From JBAPRR01 sp049281195 (GTDB lineage: Bacteria; Actinomycetota; Acidimicrobiia; Acidimicrobiales; CAVXTF01): DNA of 14,290 nt. How positions within the stretch are numbered: position 1 is the stretch's first letter; each line of letters begins with the position of its first letter. Below the pieces are notes generated by a model. It was given only the letters and a program-made list of their open reading frames with translations. It did no database searches and had not been told where the DNA came from. The position numbers and the translations under genes are program-made. This document shows positions 1-5,838 of this stretch, piece after piece. Location: positions 1 through 14,290 of the forward strand of contig JBAPRR010000376.1 in NCBI GenBank assembly GCA_049281195.1, read 5' to 3'.

Positions 1-125
1 GGGTAGCGGCACCCGAGTTGACCTTGTGCGTTCGAGACAAGGACTCGTGGTTTTCGGGGCAAGGGCGCGACGCCACGCGCCAGGAAGTCAAAAACTTCAC
101 CGCTAAAGCTCTGGAGTGGTTCTAA
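1..125 (+). CDS. C-terminal end of an unrecognised protein (partial at left edge)
   Basis: An open frame entering from the left edge (first full codon at base 3) encodes 40 residues and ends with TAA at 123-125. The visible tail contains LCVRDKDSWFSG and finishes KALEWF. The mixed hydrophobic and charged composition looks like a real protein end. A 'VRD...W..F' ending is loosely reminiscent of the C-terminus of actinobacterial DUF397 proteins, but this is too weak to name a family. The gene points toward the minus-strand repeat-protein gene, so the two are convergent. No start or domain is visible. A non-coding stretch cannot be excluded because 40 codons without a stop can occur by chance in GC-rich DNA. 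Confidence 0.35.
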   Translation, partial: VAAPELTLCVRDKDSWFSGQGRDATRQEVKNFTAKALEWF

Positions 126-246
126 GCAGGATCTCGGTTTCCTAACCCGGAACGCAACCGACTTCGACGGGATGGAGCACCTCGTGGAGATCGTACCCGC
201 CTAACCACTCCTGCAATCACCGGCGAAGTAACGGTGAATGAATTGG

Positions 247-909
247 TCAGGTCGGTTCGACGACCCTGATATACGTGAACTGGATCGGGTGTCCCGGTGA
301 GCCCCAACCACAGTCTCCACCGACCATAACGTCGTCGAGGTTGGTGAAGTTTTTGAAGCGGCGAGGAGCGGTGAGATCGGACTTATCGTGGCCGTGGCGC
401 GGCAGGTCGAGCGCTATGAGGCTGTGGCGCTTGTTTCCGGTCGTATTGACCGTCACCTCCACCTGAGTTTCGACAGGTACGAGTCTTGCCTCGGCAGTCG
501 TGAGTTCTGTGCCGACTGGAGGGAACGCGTATGCGCCGTTCTCTGCCCATTCGCGCGTGCCGTCCGGTCGGACAATCGCAGGTCCTTCTGTGACGGAGCG
601 GTGGATTATTTCGTTCTGGCACCACATCTCGTAACCATTGTGGCCGATGACCGCCGGTCCACTGATCCGGTGACGCTTGCCGTTGATGTACCACGCTCGA
701 GCTCCGTCCGCGCGCTCGATAGCGGGACCGTCGAGACGGTGGAGCTTTCCGTTCAATGTCCATCGACAGTTGTGGAACCCGTCGTCTTCCATTACGCCAT
801 TCTCGGTTGCGAGATCGAGCTCGGTGCCATCTCCGGAAATCAGCTTGTTCGCGATCTGGCGGCCGACCGGCGTTGGCTTGCGTCGTCTCGGATGAGGTTC
901 TGTTGCCAT
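247..909 (-). CDS. MORN-like repeat protein (W-x2-NGK-x-HR-x2-GPA repeats), function unknown
   Basis: This encodes 220 residues from an ATG at 909; an in-frame GTG at 927 would add six. Neither start has a clear Shine-Dalgarno. Residues about 50-125 carry degenerate tandem repeats, with Trp at 50, 73, 96 and 121 (spacing 23, 23, 25). The unit resembles W-x-x-NGK-x-HR-x-x-GPA-x-x-x-x-x-DG, with clear copies at NGKLHRLDGPA and NGKRHRISGPA. Similar repeats occur in phage, giant-virus and some bacterial proteins and are often called MORN-like; their function is generally unknown. The N-terminus is basic (PRRRKP) with no signal peptide, and the C-terminal 90 residues match nothing I recognise. An opposite-strand ORF of similar length lacks any such pattern. 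A phage or accessory origin is inference. Function cannot be assigned. Confidence 0.75.
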   Translation of the reverse strand: MATEPHPRRRKPTPVGRQIANKLISGDGTELDLATENGVMEDDGFHNCRWTLNGKLHRLDGPAIERADGARAWYINGKRHRISGPAVIGHNGYEMWCQNEIIHRSVTEGPAIVRPDGTREWAENGAYAFPPVGTELTTAEARLVPVETQVEVTVNTTGNKRHSLIALDLPRHGHDKSDLTAPRRFKNFTNLDDVMVGGDCGWGSPGHPIQFTYIRVVEPT

Positions 910-950
910 GTCCGTGAAGGGCGGCACTATCTATAGATCGGTCAACTGGA

Positions 951-980
951 GAACAAACCTGAGGCTCGTGGTCCTTCAGG
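951..980 (-). terminator. Candidate intrinsic terminator of the ABC exporter operon
   Basis: On the minus strand, arms CCTGAAGG and CCTCAGG (958-980) form a stem of seven pairs, one of them G-T, with a 9-base loop. It is followed directly by TTTGTTC (957-951). The hairpin lies about 75 bases past the permease stop codon, where termination of the minus-strand operon would be expected. The stem is short and the T-tract interrupted, so the call is tentative. Confidence 0.4.
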
Positions 981-1055
981 GGGTTTCCACGCCCTTTTCG
1001 ATGTCGTCAGCCAGGTCACGGCGGCGGCTCTCTGACGTCTAAGCGGTTCCCGCCC

Positions 1056-1853
1056 TTACTTTGGCTCGGCTGCGCGGCGCCTGTCGTAGAGGCGGGTGGC
1101 CCACAAATAGGACGCAACGGCGATGCCAATGCTCCACGCGATGGCAGCGACGCCGTGGTCGCCAATGGCGGCGTGGGTGAGAAGTCCCCGCACAGTATCG
1201 GCGACGAGGGTGAAGGGTTGGTACTCGGCGAACTGGCGCAGTCCAGCCGCCATCGTGGCGGTGGGCACGAAGCCACTGCCGAGGAAGGGCAGCAACGTCA
1301 GGAACATCGGAGTGTTACTGGCGGTCTCGACGCTCTTGGCGGCGAGCCCGAGCGCGACCGCCAACCAAATGAGAGCGAAGGAGAACAAGGCCAGTATCCC
1401 GATCGCGGCGAGCCATTCGAGTAGCCCGGCGCTCGAGCGGAACCCGAGACCGAAGGCGACGCCCATGAGGATGGCGATTCCCCCCAGGGTTTGGATGAAG
1501 CTGCCGAGTACGTGTCCGGTGAGGACCGAGGCGCGGGCGATGGCCATAGTGCGGAACCGGTCGATGATGCCGCCGGTCATATCCATGGCCACCATGATCG
1601 AGGTGCCCTGTACGGCTGAGGCCACGGCGATCAGTAGCACTCCGGGCACCACGTAGTCGAGGTAGGCGCGCCGTCCGTCGTGCGCGCCGAGGCCGGCGCC
1701 GAGTTGGCCGCCGAAGACGTAGACGAACAGTAGGAGGAACACGATCGGTAGACCGACGAGCATCACGGTCATCGACGGGTATCGGAGCTGGTGCTTGAGG
1801 TTGCGTCGAAGCATGACCCGCGAGTCGCTGAGCGTGTAGGCGAGCGTGGTCAT
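1056..1853 (-). CDS. DrrB-like ABC-2 type transporter permease
   Basis: This 265-residue integral membrane protein forms the channel half of an ABC exporter with the ATPase encoded just upstream. About six hydrophobic segments are visible, at roughly residues 28-48, 66-88, 111-138, 143-172, 183-200 and 233-252. Family hallmarks of the daunorubicin-resistance (DrrB/ABC-2) permeases include GGIIDRFRTM (94-103) before the third membrane segment, and the LPFLGSGFVPTATM stretch (188-201) followed by YQPFT. Length is typical for DrrB (about 250-290). The ATG at 1851-1853 overlaps the ATPase stop as ATGA, so translation is probably coupled. DrrA/DrrB pairs export drugs such as anthracyclines, but relatives carry other amphipathic compounds or lipids; the substrate here cannot be read from sequence. 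Confidence 0.93.
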   Translation of the reverse strand: MTTLAYTLSDSRVMLRRNLKHQLRYPSMTVMLVGLPIVFLLLFVYVFGGQLGAGLGAHDGRRAYLDYVVPGVLLIAVASAVQGTSIMVAMDMTGGIIDRFRTMAIARASVLTGHVLGSFIQTLGGIAILMGVAFGLGFRSSAGLLEWLAAIGILALFSFALIWLAVALGLAAKSVETASNTPMFLTLLPFLGSGFVPTATMAAGLRQFAEYQPFTLVADTVRGLLTHAAIGDHGVAAIAWSIGIAVASYLWATRLYDRRRAAEPK

Positions 1854-2836
1854 CGTTGGGCTGCGACCTGGAGTGCAGGTTCATCGTCGGGCGGGCGGAT
1901 GACATGAGTGCCGGTGACGGCGAAGAAGACGTCATCGAGGTCCGGGGTATGGATCGACAGCCGCTCGACGGCAATGCAGGCCTGGTGCAGTTCGTCGAGC
2001 AGCACGCGCAGAGAATCCACCGAGCCATCTGCGGGGACCTGAAGGACCAACTGCTCCTGGTCGGGAGCAGACGCCGGGAGTAGCGCGGCCGCCGAACGCA
2101 GCAGATCGGGATCGGCGAAGTGGAGTCGGACGTGGCCTTCGGGGATCCGGCTCTTCAGGTCAGCCGGAGTTCCTTCGGCGACGATCCGGCCCTGGTCGAG
2201 TACCGCGATCCGATCTGCCAATTGGTCCGCTTCGTCGAGGTACTGCGTGGTTAACAAGATGGTTACTCCGGCTGAGGCGAGCTGGCGAACGATCTCCCAC
2301 ATGGTGAGGCGGGTGCGCGGATCCAGGCCGGTGGTGGGCTCGTCCAGGAAGATCACCTTTGGCTCACCCACCAGGGTCATGGCGAGGTCGAGTCGCCTTC
2401 GCATGCCGCCGGAGTAGGTCGAGAGCAGCTTGTCCGCGGCGTCGGAGAGGTCGAACTGTTCCAACAACCCGGCCACGAGTCGCCGTCCAGCTTCGCGGCC
2501 GAAGTGGCGAAGGTCTGCCATTAACTGCAGGTTCTCGGCCCCGGTGAGCAAGTTGTCCACGGCCGAGAACTGGCCGGTTACCCCGATCAGCGCCCGCACC
2601 CCATCGGGGTCGGTGATCACGTCGTGACCGCCGATGTGCATGGAGCCTGAGTCAGCCGGGATCAGGGTCGACAGGATGCGGACCATTGTCGTCTTGCCGG
2701 CTCCGTTCGGACCCAGGAGCGCGAGGATCGAGCCCTCATCCACGTTCAGGTTCACCTTGTCGAGCACCAGACGGTTGCCGAAGGACTTGCACACGTCTGT
2801 GGCCACTATGCCGGGCGCAACGGTCTGGCCTGTCAT
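1850..2836 (-). CDS. DrrA-like ABC transporter ATP-binding protein
   Basis: This 328-residue cytoplasmic ATPase would energise the DrrB-like permease. All nucleotide-binding elements are visible: Walker A GPNGAGKTT (42-50), Q-loop Gln89, ABC signature YSGGM (141-145), Walker B VIFLDEPTTGLD (161-172) and D-loop. The switch position reads TTQYLDEAD (196-204), with Gln where most ABC ATPases have His; as I recall this is usual in the DrrA subfamily and supports that assignment. A C-terminal extension of about 100 residues (VRLHFADPDLL... then LDDVFFAVTG) matches the DrrA-type tail thought to contact the permease. The ATG at 2834-2836 overlaps the regulator stop, and the TGA overlaps the permease start, both as ATGA. 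The three genes therefore form one operon, probably controlled by the upstream regulator. Confidence 0.95.
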   Translation of the reverse strand: MTGQTVAPGIVATDVCKSFGNRLVLDKVNLNVDEGSILALLGPNGAGKTTMVRILSTLIPADSGSMHIGGHDVITDPDGVRALIGVTGQFSAVDNLLTGAENLQLMADLRHFGREAGRRLVAGLLEQFDLSDAADKLLSTYSGGMRRRLDLAMTLVGEPKVIFLDEPTTGLDPRTRLTMWEIVRQLASAGVTILLTTQYLDEADQLADRIAVLDQGRIVAEGTPADLKSRIPEGHVRLHFADPDLLRSAAALLPASAPDQEQLVLQVPADGSVDSLRVLLDELHQACIAVERLSIHTPDLDDVFFAVTGTHVIRPPDDEPALQVAAQR

Positions 2837-3354
2837 CGTGTTCTCGGCTCTCTATGCGGACCTGGGGCCTCGGGGAGCTCGCCCTCGGCTCGAAGTTTCT
2901 TGCGCCGTTGCTTCCACTCCTCCTCCAGCACGGGAAGGCGCTCCACCAAGAAGTCAGCGAAAGCCGCCCACTCCAACAAGATGGCTCGCCTTTCGGGTGG
3001 GGCGTCCTCGAGCATGCGAAGACCTTCTCGGGCCAGATCGCCCTGCTGCTGATACTCGGAGAGGTCGAACCCCGTTGCGTGGGGCGATGACATGTCGATG
3101 CGCACCCGGTCCATCCGCTCGCCCGCGGCCCGGGATCGCTGGATGAGCCCGAGGATCTCCAGGGTGTTCACCGCTCCGGCGATGGCGCTTCGGCTTGCCA
3201 ACAGGGCGTCGGCGAGTTCGGTGATGCTCTGGTCGTGCGGGTCGCAGACCGACAGGTATCCCACCAGACGGCCCACCATCGGTGGAAACCCGTAACGGCG
3301 GGCGTAGAACCGGCCGGCGTGATCGGCGAACGTGATCTCCTCATCACTTGGCAC
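2833..3354 (-). CDS. GbsR/MarR-family transcriptional regulator
   Basis: This encodes 173 residues from a GTG at 3352-3354. It opens with an aromatic-rich segment (HAGRFYARRYGFPPMVGRL) and continues into a winged helix-turn-helix at about residues 28-90, including QSITELADALLASRSAIAGAVNTLEILGLI as recognition region and a wing with basic RVRI. The C-terminal half is helical and charged (coiled dimerisation region about 105-155). This architecture is that of GbsR/MarR-like repressors, which often sit directly before DrrA/DrrB-type exporters in actinobacteria. The stop overlaps the ATPase start (ATGA). No Shine-Dalgarno precedes the GTG, but TAGCAT lies 6 bases upstream, suggesting a leaderless message. 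A 32-bp palindrome 20 bases upstream is the likely self-binding site. The effector is unknown, perhaps the exporter substrate. Confidence 0.88.
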   Translation of the reverse strand: MPSDEEITFADHAGRFYARRYGFPPMVGRLVGYLSVCDPHDQSITELADALLASRSAIAGAVNTLEILGLIQRSRAAGERMDRVRIDMSSPHATGFDLSEYQQQGDLAREGLRMLEDAPPERRAILLEWAAFADFLVERLPVLEEEWKQRRKKLRAEGELPEAPGPHREPRTR

Positions 3355-3360
3355 TCGAGC

Positions 3361-3366
3361 ATGCTA
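3361..3366 (-). promoter_or_regulatory. Candidate -10 element for a leaderless regulator-exporter transcript
   Basis: On the minus strand TAGCAT (TAnnnT pattern) ends 6 bases before the GTG start of the regulator, placing a transcription start on or near the G of the GTG. The matching -35 position falls inside the palindrome at 3375-3406 (CTGTGT, a poor consensus match). A repressor bound there would block polymerase. Confidence 0.3.
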
Positions 3367-3374
3367 CACAGTTT

Positions 3375-3406
3375 CCTGAGATAACACAGATCTGTGTCAT
3401 CTGAGG
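3375..3406. promoter_or_regulatory. 32-bp near-perfect palindrome, candidate operator of the GbsR/MarR regulator
   Basis: Two 16-base arms centred between 3390 and 3391 match at 14 of 16 positions, with an uninterrupted core ACACAGATCTGTGT. The site lies 20 bases upstream of the regulator GTG start and covers the expected -35 and spacer region. Dimeric winged-helix repressors of the MarR superfamily bind such two-fold symmetric sites and commonly control their own operon. Binding by this particular protein is inference from position. Confidence 0.65.
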
Positions 3407-3443
3407 AGATCCAGAAACGAGGGCGGCGTGACGGCCGGTCCAC

Positions 3444-4319
3444 CTAATGGGGGCAGATAAAAGGAACTGCCGGGTCAGGTGTGCGACCAGGTCGGGCTGT
3501 TCGTCGAGTGCGAAATGACCGGCATCGAGAATGTGAATTTGGGCGCTCGGCACGTCTCGCCCGAACGCTTCGGCTTCTTCGACCTGGAACGACGGGTCGA
3601 AACGACCCCAAAAGTACGAGGAGCGGCGGCTGGTGGCTGCGAAGGCCCTCCGCCACGTGGGATAGCTCGCCACGTTGGTCCGGTAGTTGTAAAACAGGCC
3701 CATCTGGATGTCGCTCTGGCCTGGACGGCTCAAGAACGCGAACTCGTCGGTCCAGAGGTCCGGGTTGTAGAGCGACACGTTGGGGCTGGTACCCAGATGC
3801 CGCTTGCGGGTGGCAGTCCGCGATAGGAAGTTCGCCCGCAGGGCAGTTTCGTTCCCGGCGCGGTCGGCCCAGAAGTCACGGCGGGTTTGCCACAGCGGTC
3901 CCAAGCCGTCCTCATGAGCGACCGCGTTCTGGATGACCAGCTCGGTCAGTCGATCGGGACGCGCTACCCCCCGGGCGGAATCCGACGGGCCCGCCGTAGT
4001 CCTGCACAAACACGCTGTACCGATCGATATGCCTGAGCTCGGTGAAACGTTCGATGATTCGAGCAATATTGTCGAACGTGTAGTCGAATACCGTCGGGTC
4101 CGGCGCATCGCTGTGCCCGAATCCCGGATAGTCGGGAGCCACCAGATGGAATGCGTCGGCCAGACGGGTGAACAGCGGTTCGTACATCCGAGAGGACGAC
4201 GGAAAACCGTGAAGGAGTGGCACGGTCGGCGCATCTGGACTACCGGCTTCGCGGTAGAAGATCGAGAGCCCGTTGACATCAATCGATTTGTAGGTGGTCG
4301 CGTGCGTGAGTTCGCCCAT
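3444..4319 (-). pseudogene. Alpha/beta hydrolase (Asp-nucleophile, haloalkane dehalogenase/epoxide hydrolase type), frameshifted
   Basis: The N-terminal part (ATG at 4319) shows oxyanion motif HGFP (37-40), YPGFGHSD, and nucleophile elbow VQDYGGPVGF with Asp107 as expected nucleophile. Conserved sequence then jumps frame at a run of six C (3967-3972): VARPDRLTELVIQNA to LWTDEFAFLSRPG and YPTW continue in another frame. Near 3640 family-like LRSHQPPLLVL appears in a different frame again, returning at the A4 run (3610-3613) to WGRFDPSF and the catalytic His in DAGHFALDE. Three single-base indels therefore separate motifs normally in one frame. The last frame runs on without a stop to 3344, through the operator and into the regulator; another frame stops at 3444. 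The gene starts 21 bases after the methyltransferase stop. It is either a decayed gene or a sequencing/assembly error zone; substrate unknown. Exact 3' limit uncertain. Confidence 0.8.
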
Positions 4320-4340
4320 CAGGTCTACTGGACTGACGAG

Positions 4341-5210
4341 CTAGGACCCCGAAACGTCGAGTCGGTTGGCAACCCTTCTGAGCTGATGCGCCACTACATG
4401 TCTCAAACTGAGAGAGGCCGCCCCACTCGGGGGAGCAACTTGGTGTGGCCACCCCACTCTGTCCGACCGTGTGGCCACAAACGTCCCGCGCGTCCCGGTT
4501 TCGTAGTCACCGATGCCGCTGTTGCCCCAGCGCTGTATCGGCTTGCTCCAATCGATTTCAGCGAAGGAGTAACCAAACGCCCCGAATGCCGTACGCATAA
4601 AGTTCCGCGAGGGATGCCCGACCAGGGACAGATGTGCTCCGGGATAGATCTCATTGCTGGCATTCTCGTTGGGATCCGTAGCCTCAACGATGAAAGCGAT
4701 CGTGTTGTTGAAGTTGTCGGCTTCGTGTCGATCGGGACTGGTAAGGGTGTCCACGATCATCGTCTCGGCTCCTGTCTCCCGCAACTTGCCGAGAAGACTG
4801 ACGTGGTAGTCGAGGTGGTAGAAGATCCCCAAAACGAATGCAGTGTCCACGCGGATCTCACGGGAGCTCAAAACCTCGAGTGCGTCGCCGACGATGAACT
4901 CGTAGCGGGACGCGTCGACGCCGGCATCGGAAAAGTGTGCATTCGCCGACTCCACGAGTTCGGGACGCGGCTCGATCCCGATAACACGTTCCGCTCCGGC
5001 TTGAACCGCGGCAAAGCTCCATCGCCCGTCGTGGCTCCCAAGGTCGAGAATGCGCTTACCGCGAATAGCGGGCAGATTGCTCTCGATTATCGCCTCGTAG
5101 CGCGCGTTTAGGCGCTCACGAATGGACGGTACCGGAGCAGCATTACCGCTGTCATAGAAGTTGGGGAAGTGGTCGAAGAATCCCACCAGGTCGGATGAAG
5201 ACAGGCTCAC
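4341..5210 (-). CDS. Class I SAM-dependent methyltransferase
   Basis: This encodes 289 residues from GTG at 5208-5210. A Rossmann methyltransferase core is clear: motif I ILDLGSHDGRWS (54-65), strand 2 ending VIGIE with acidic Glu80 for the ribose hydroxyls, FIVGDALEVL with Asp109 near adenine, and DTAFVLGIFYHLDYHVSLL (122-140) as the motif IV region. The FYHL segment recalls the CmoB/Methyltransf_9-like group of the fold, but the rest does not identify a substrate. About 40 N-terminal residues form an extra helical lead, and the last 40 (after TFVATRSDR) are low-complexity, basic and probably flexible. No Shine-Dalgarno precedes the GTG; TACGAT lies 8 bases upstream, so a leaderless start is possible. 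It transcribes away from the mce operon and may share a transcript with the broken hydrolase 21 bases downstream. Confidence 0.85.
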   Translation of the reverse strand: MSLSSSDLVGFFDHFPNFYDSGNAAPVPSIRERLNARYEAIIESNLPAIRGKRILDLGSHDGRWSFAAVQAGAERVIGIEPRPELVESANAHFSDAGVDASRYEFIVGDALEVLSSREIRVDTAFVLGIFYHLDYHVSLLGKLRETGAETMIVDTLTSPDRHEADNFNNTIAFIVEATDPNENASNEIYPGAHLSLVGHPSRNFMRTAFGAFGYSFAEIDWSKPIQRWGNSGIGDYETGTRGTFVATRSDRVGWPHQVAPPSGAASLSLRHVVAHQLRRVANRLDVSGS

Positions 5211-5509
5211 AGCAAAAGATCGTACTTACCCGAATTGACGTAAGGGACCTGAGAAGAGATTCAGCAATATGGGAAAATGGTGAGCCGGACGAGCTCGCGC
5301 GTGTGGCGATCCCGAAAGGGAGTACTCGGGGAAAGTCCGCGATGGTGGACCGAATCGATGTCGAGGGATGCGGAGTCCTTCGCGATTCGCCGCCTCAGGA
5401 TCGGGCTCGACGGTGCGGCCACTGAGACCCCGTCAATGGGTGAACGGTCGAGAAAGTGCTCATTGCGCAGAAGGCCGGGAGCGGGTCGAGTGGGTTCCTC
5501 CGGTCGACA

Positions 5510-5538
5510 CCACCCACGGCAAACTGCCGTGCAGGTGG
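5510..5538. repeat. Bulged inverted repeat (hairpin) upstream of the mce operon
   Basis: Arms CCACC-CACGGC (5510-5520) and GCCGTG-CA-GGTGG (5526-5538) pair over 11 bases with a 5-base loop AAACT and a 2-base bulge. No T-run follows on either strand, so it does not look like an intrinsic terminator. It could be an RNA structure in the mce leader, a protein-binding site or a chance repeat. Confidence 0.4.
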
Positions 5539-5620
5539 ACTCGCAGTCGTTCGGGGTGTTTCAACAACGTGTCGGAGAGGGTATGAGCGGACGCACGTTG
5601 CGTTAAAAGGGGAGTTGTCG

Positions 5621-5683
5621 ATGTCTTATTTTTGTTCGCGCGCGTCCTTGCCATTGGCGAGCCCCTCACAATCGCCTGTCTGA
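5621..5683 (+). CDS. Possible 20-residue leader peptide upstream of the mce operon
   Basis: ATG at 5621 is preceded by AAAAGGGGAG (5605-5614), a strong Shine-Dalgarno match at 6 bases spacing, better than that of most genes in this window. The frame encodes 20 residues, MSYFCSRASLPLASPSQSPV, and stops at TGA 5681-5683, 155 bases before yrbEA. It shows no run of a single regulatory amino acid, so classical attenuation is not indicated. Such a short ORF with a good ribosome-binding site could be a leader peptide that couples translation to mRNA folding, a small protein, or chance. Confidence 0.25.
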   Translation: MSYFCSRASLPLASPSQSPV

Positions 5684-5826
5684 AGTGCGGCTTGGGAGTT
5701 GCTGCTCATGCCGGTGCCATCCCGCCTCCTCGAACCTTGCTCGGCGTGTCGCCCGCCAACAACCGGCATAAGAGCTTGCCGATTAGTGCCGCTTCGGTCG
5801 AAAGCCTCAAAAAGCCGCCCCGTGTC

Positions 5827-5832
5827 AGGTGA
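5827..5832 (+). promoter_or_regulatory. Ribosome-binding site fixing the GTG start of yrbEA
   Basis: AGGTGA lies 6 bases before GTG 5839. An in-frame TGA at 5830-5832 excludes any earlier start, so this GTG is the first possible start of the operon's first gene. Confidence 0.6.
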
Positions 5833-5838
5833 CGTTTC

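Larger units (their letters stand above)
5211..5838. other. Divergent intergenic region between methyltransferase and mce operon
   Basis: About 630 bases with no convincing full-size gene. Several ORFs of 60-110 codons exist on both strands, but they overlap each other, are rich in Arg/Ser and show no domain. The region must hold the promoter(s) for the methyltransferase (minus) and the mce operon (plus); I found no clear -35/-10 pair for the latter. A bulged hairpin (5510-5538) and a short ORF with a good ribosome-binding site (5621-5683) are listed separately. Confidence 0.6.

Noticed and set aside
388..936. Long plus-strand ORF of 182 codons opposite the repeat-protein gene
   Set aside because: The minus strand has clear tandem repeats with conserved Trp, NGK, HR and GPA. 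The plus frame has no domain or repeat logic and is a shadow of it.
929..938. 10-bp palindrome ATCTATAGAT before the repeat-protein gene
   Set aside because: It may include a -10-like TATAGA, but the palindrome is short and no suitable -35 lies at the right distance; not enough to call an operator or promoter.
3933..5111. Plus-strand ORF of 392 codons across the methyltransferase and hydrolase
   Set aside because: It is antisense to a methyltransferase with intact SAM motifs and to hydrolase motifs. Its product shows no recognisable fold, and such mirror ORFs are common in GC-rich genomes.
5325..5350. GGGGAAAGTCC, resembling the conserved GGAAAGUCC of RNase P RNA
   Set aside because: The other universal RNase P elements (for example the ACAGAAA region) and a 350-400 base structured context are absent, so this is a chance match.
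5277..5606. 109-codon plus-strand ORF in the intergenic region
   Set aside because: Arg/Ser-rich, no ribosome-binding site, no domain, and overlapped by equally long ORFs in other frames.
5460..5669. 69-codon minus-strand ORF, considered as a transposase remnant
   Set aside because: A segment around HPERLRVHLHGSLPW looks protein-like, but I cannot match it to any transposase, and no flanking inverted repeats or target duplication are visible.
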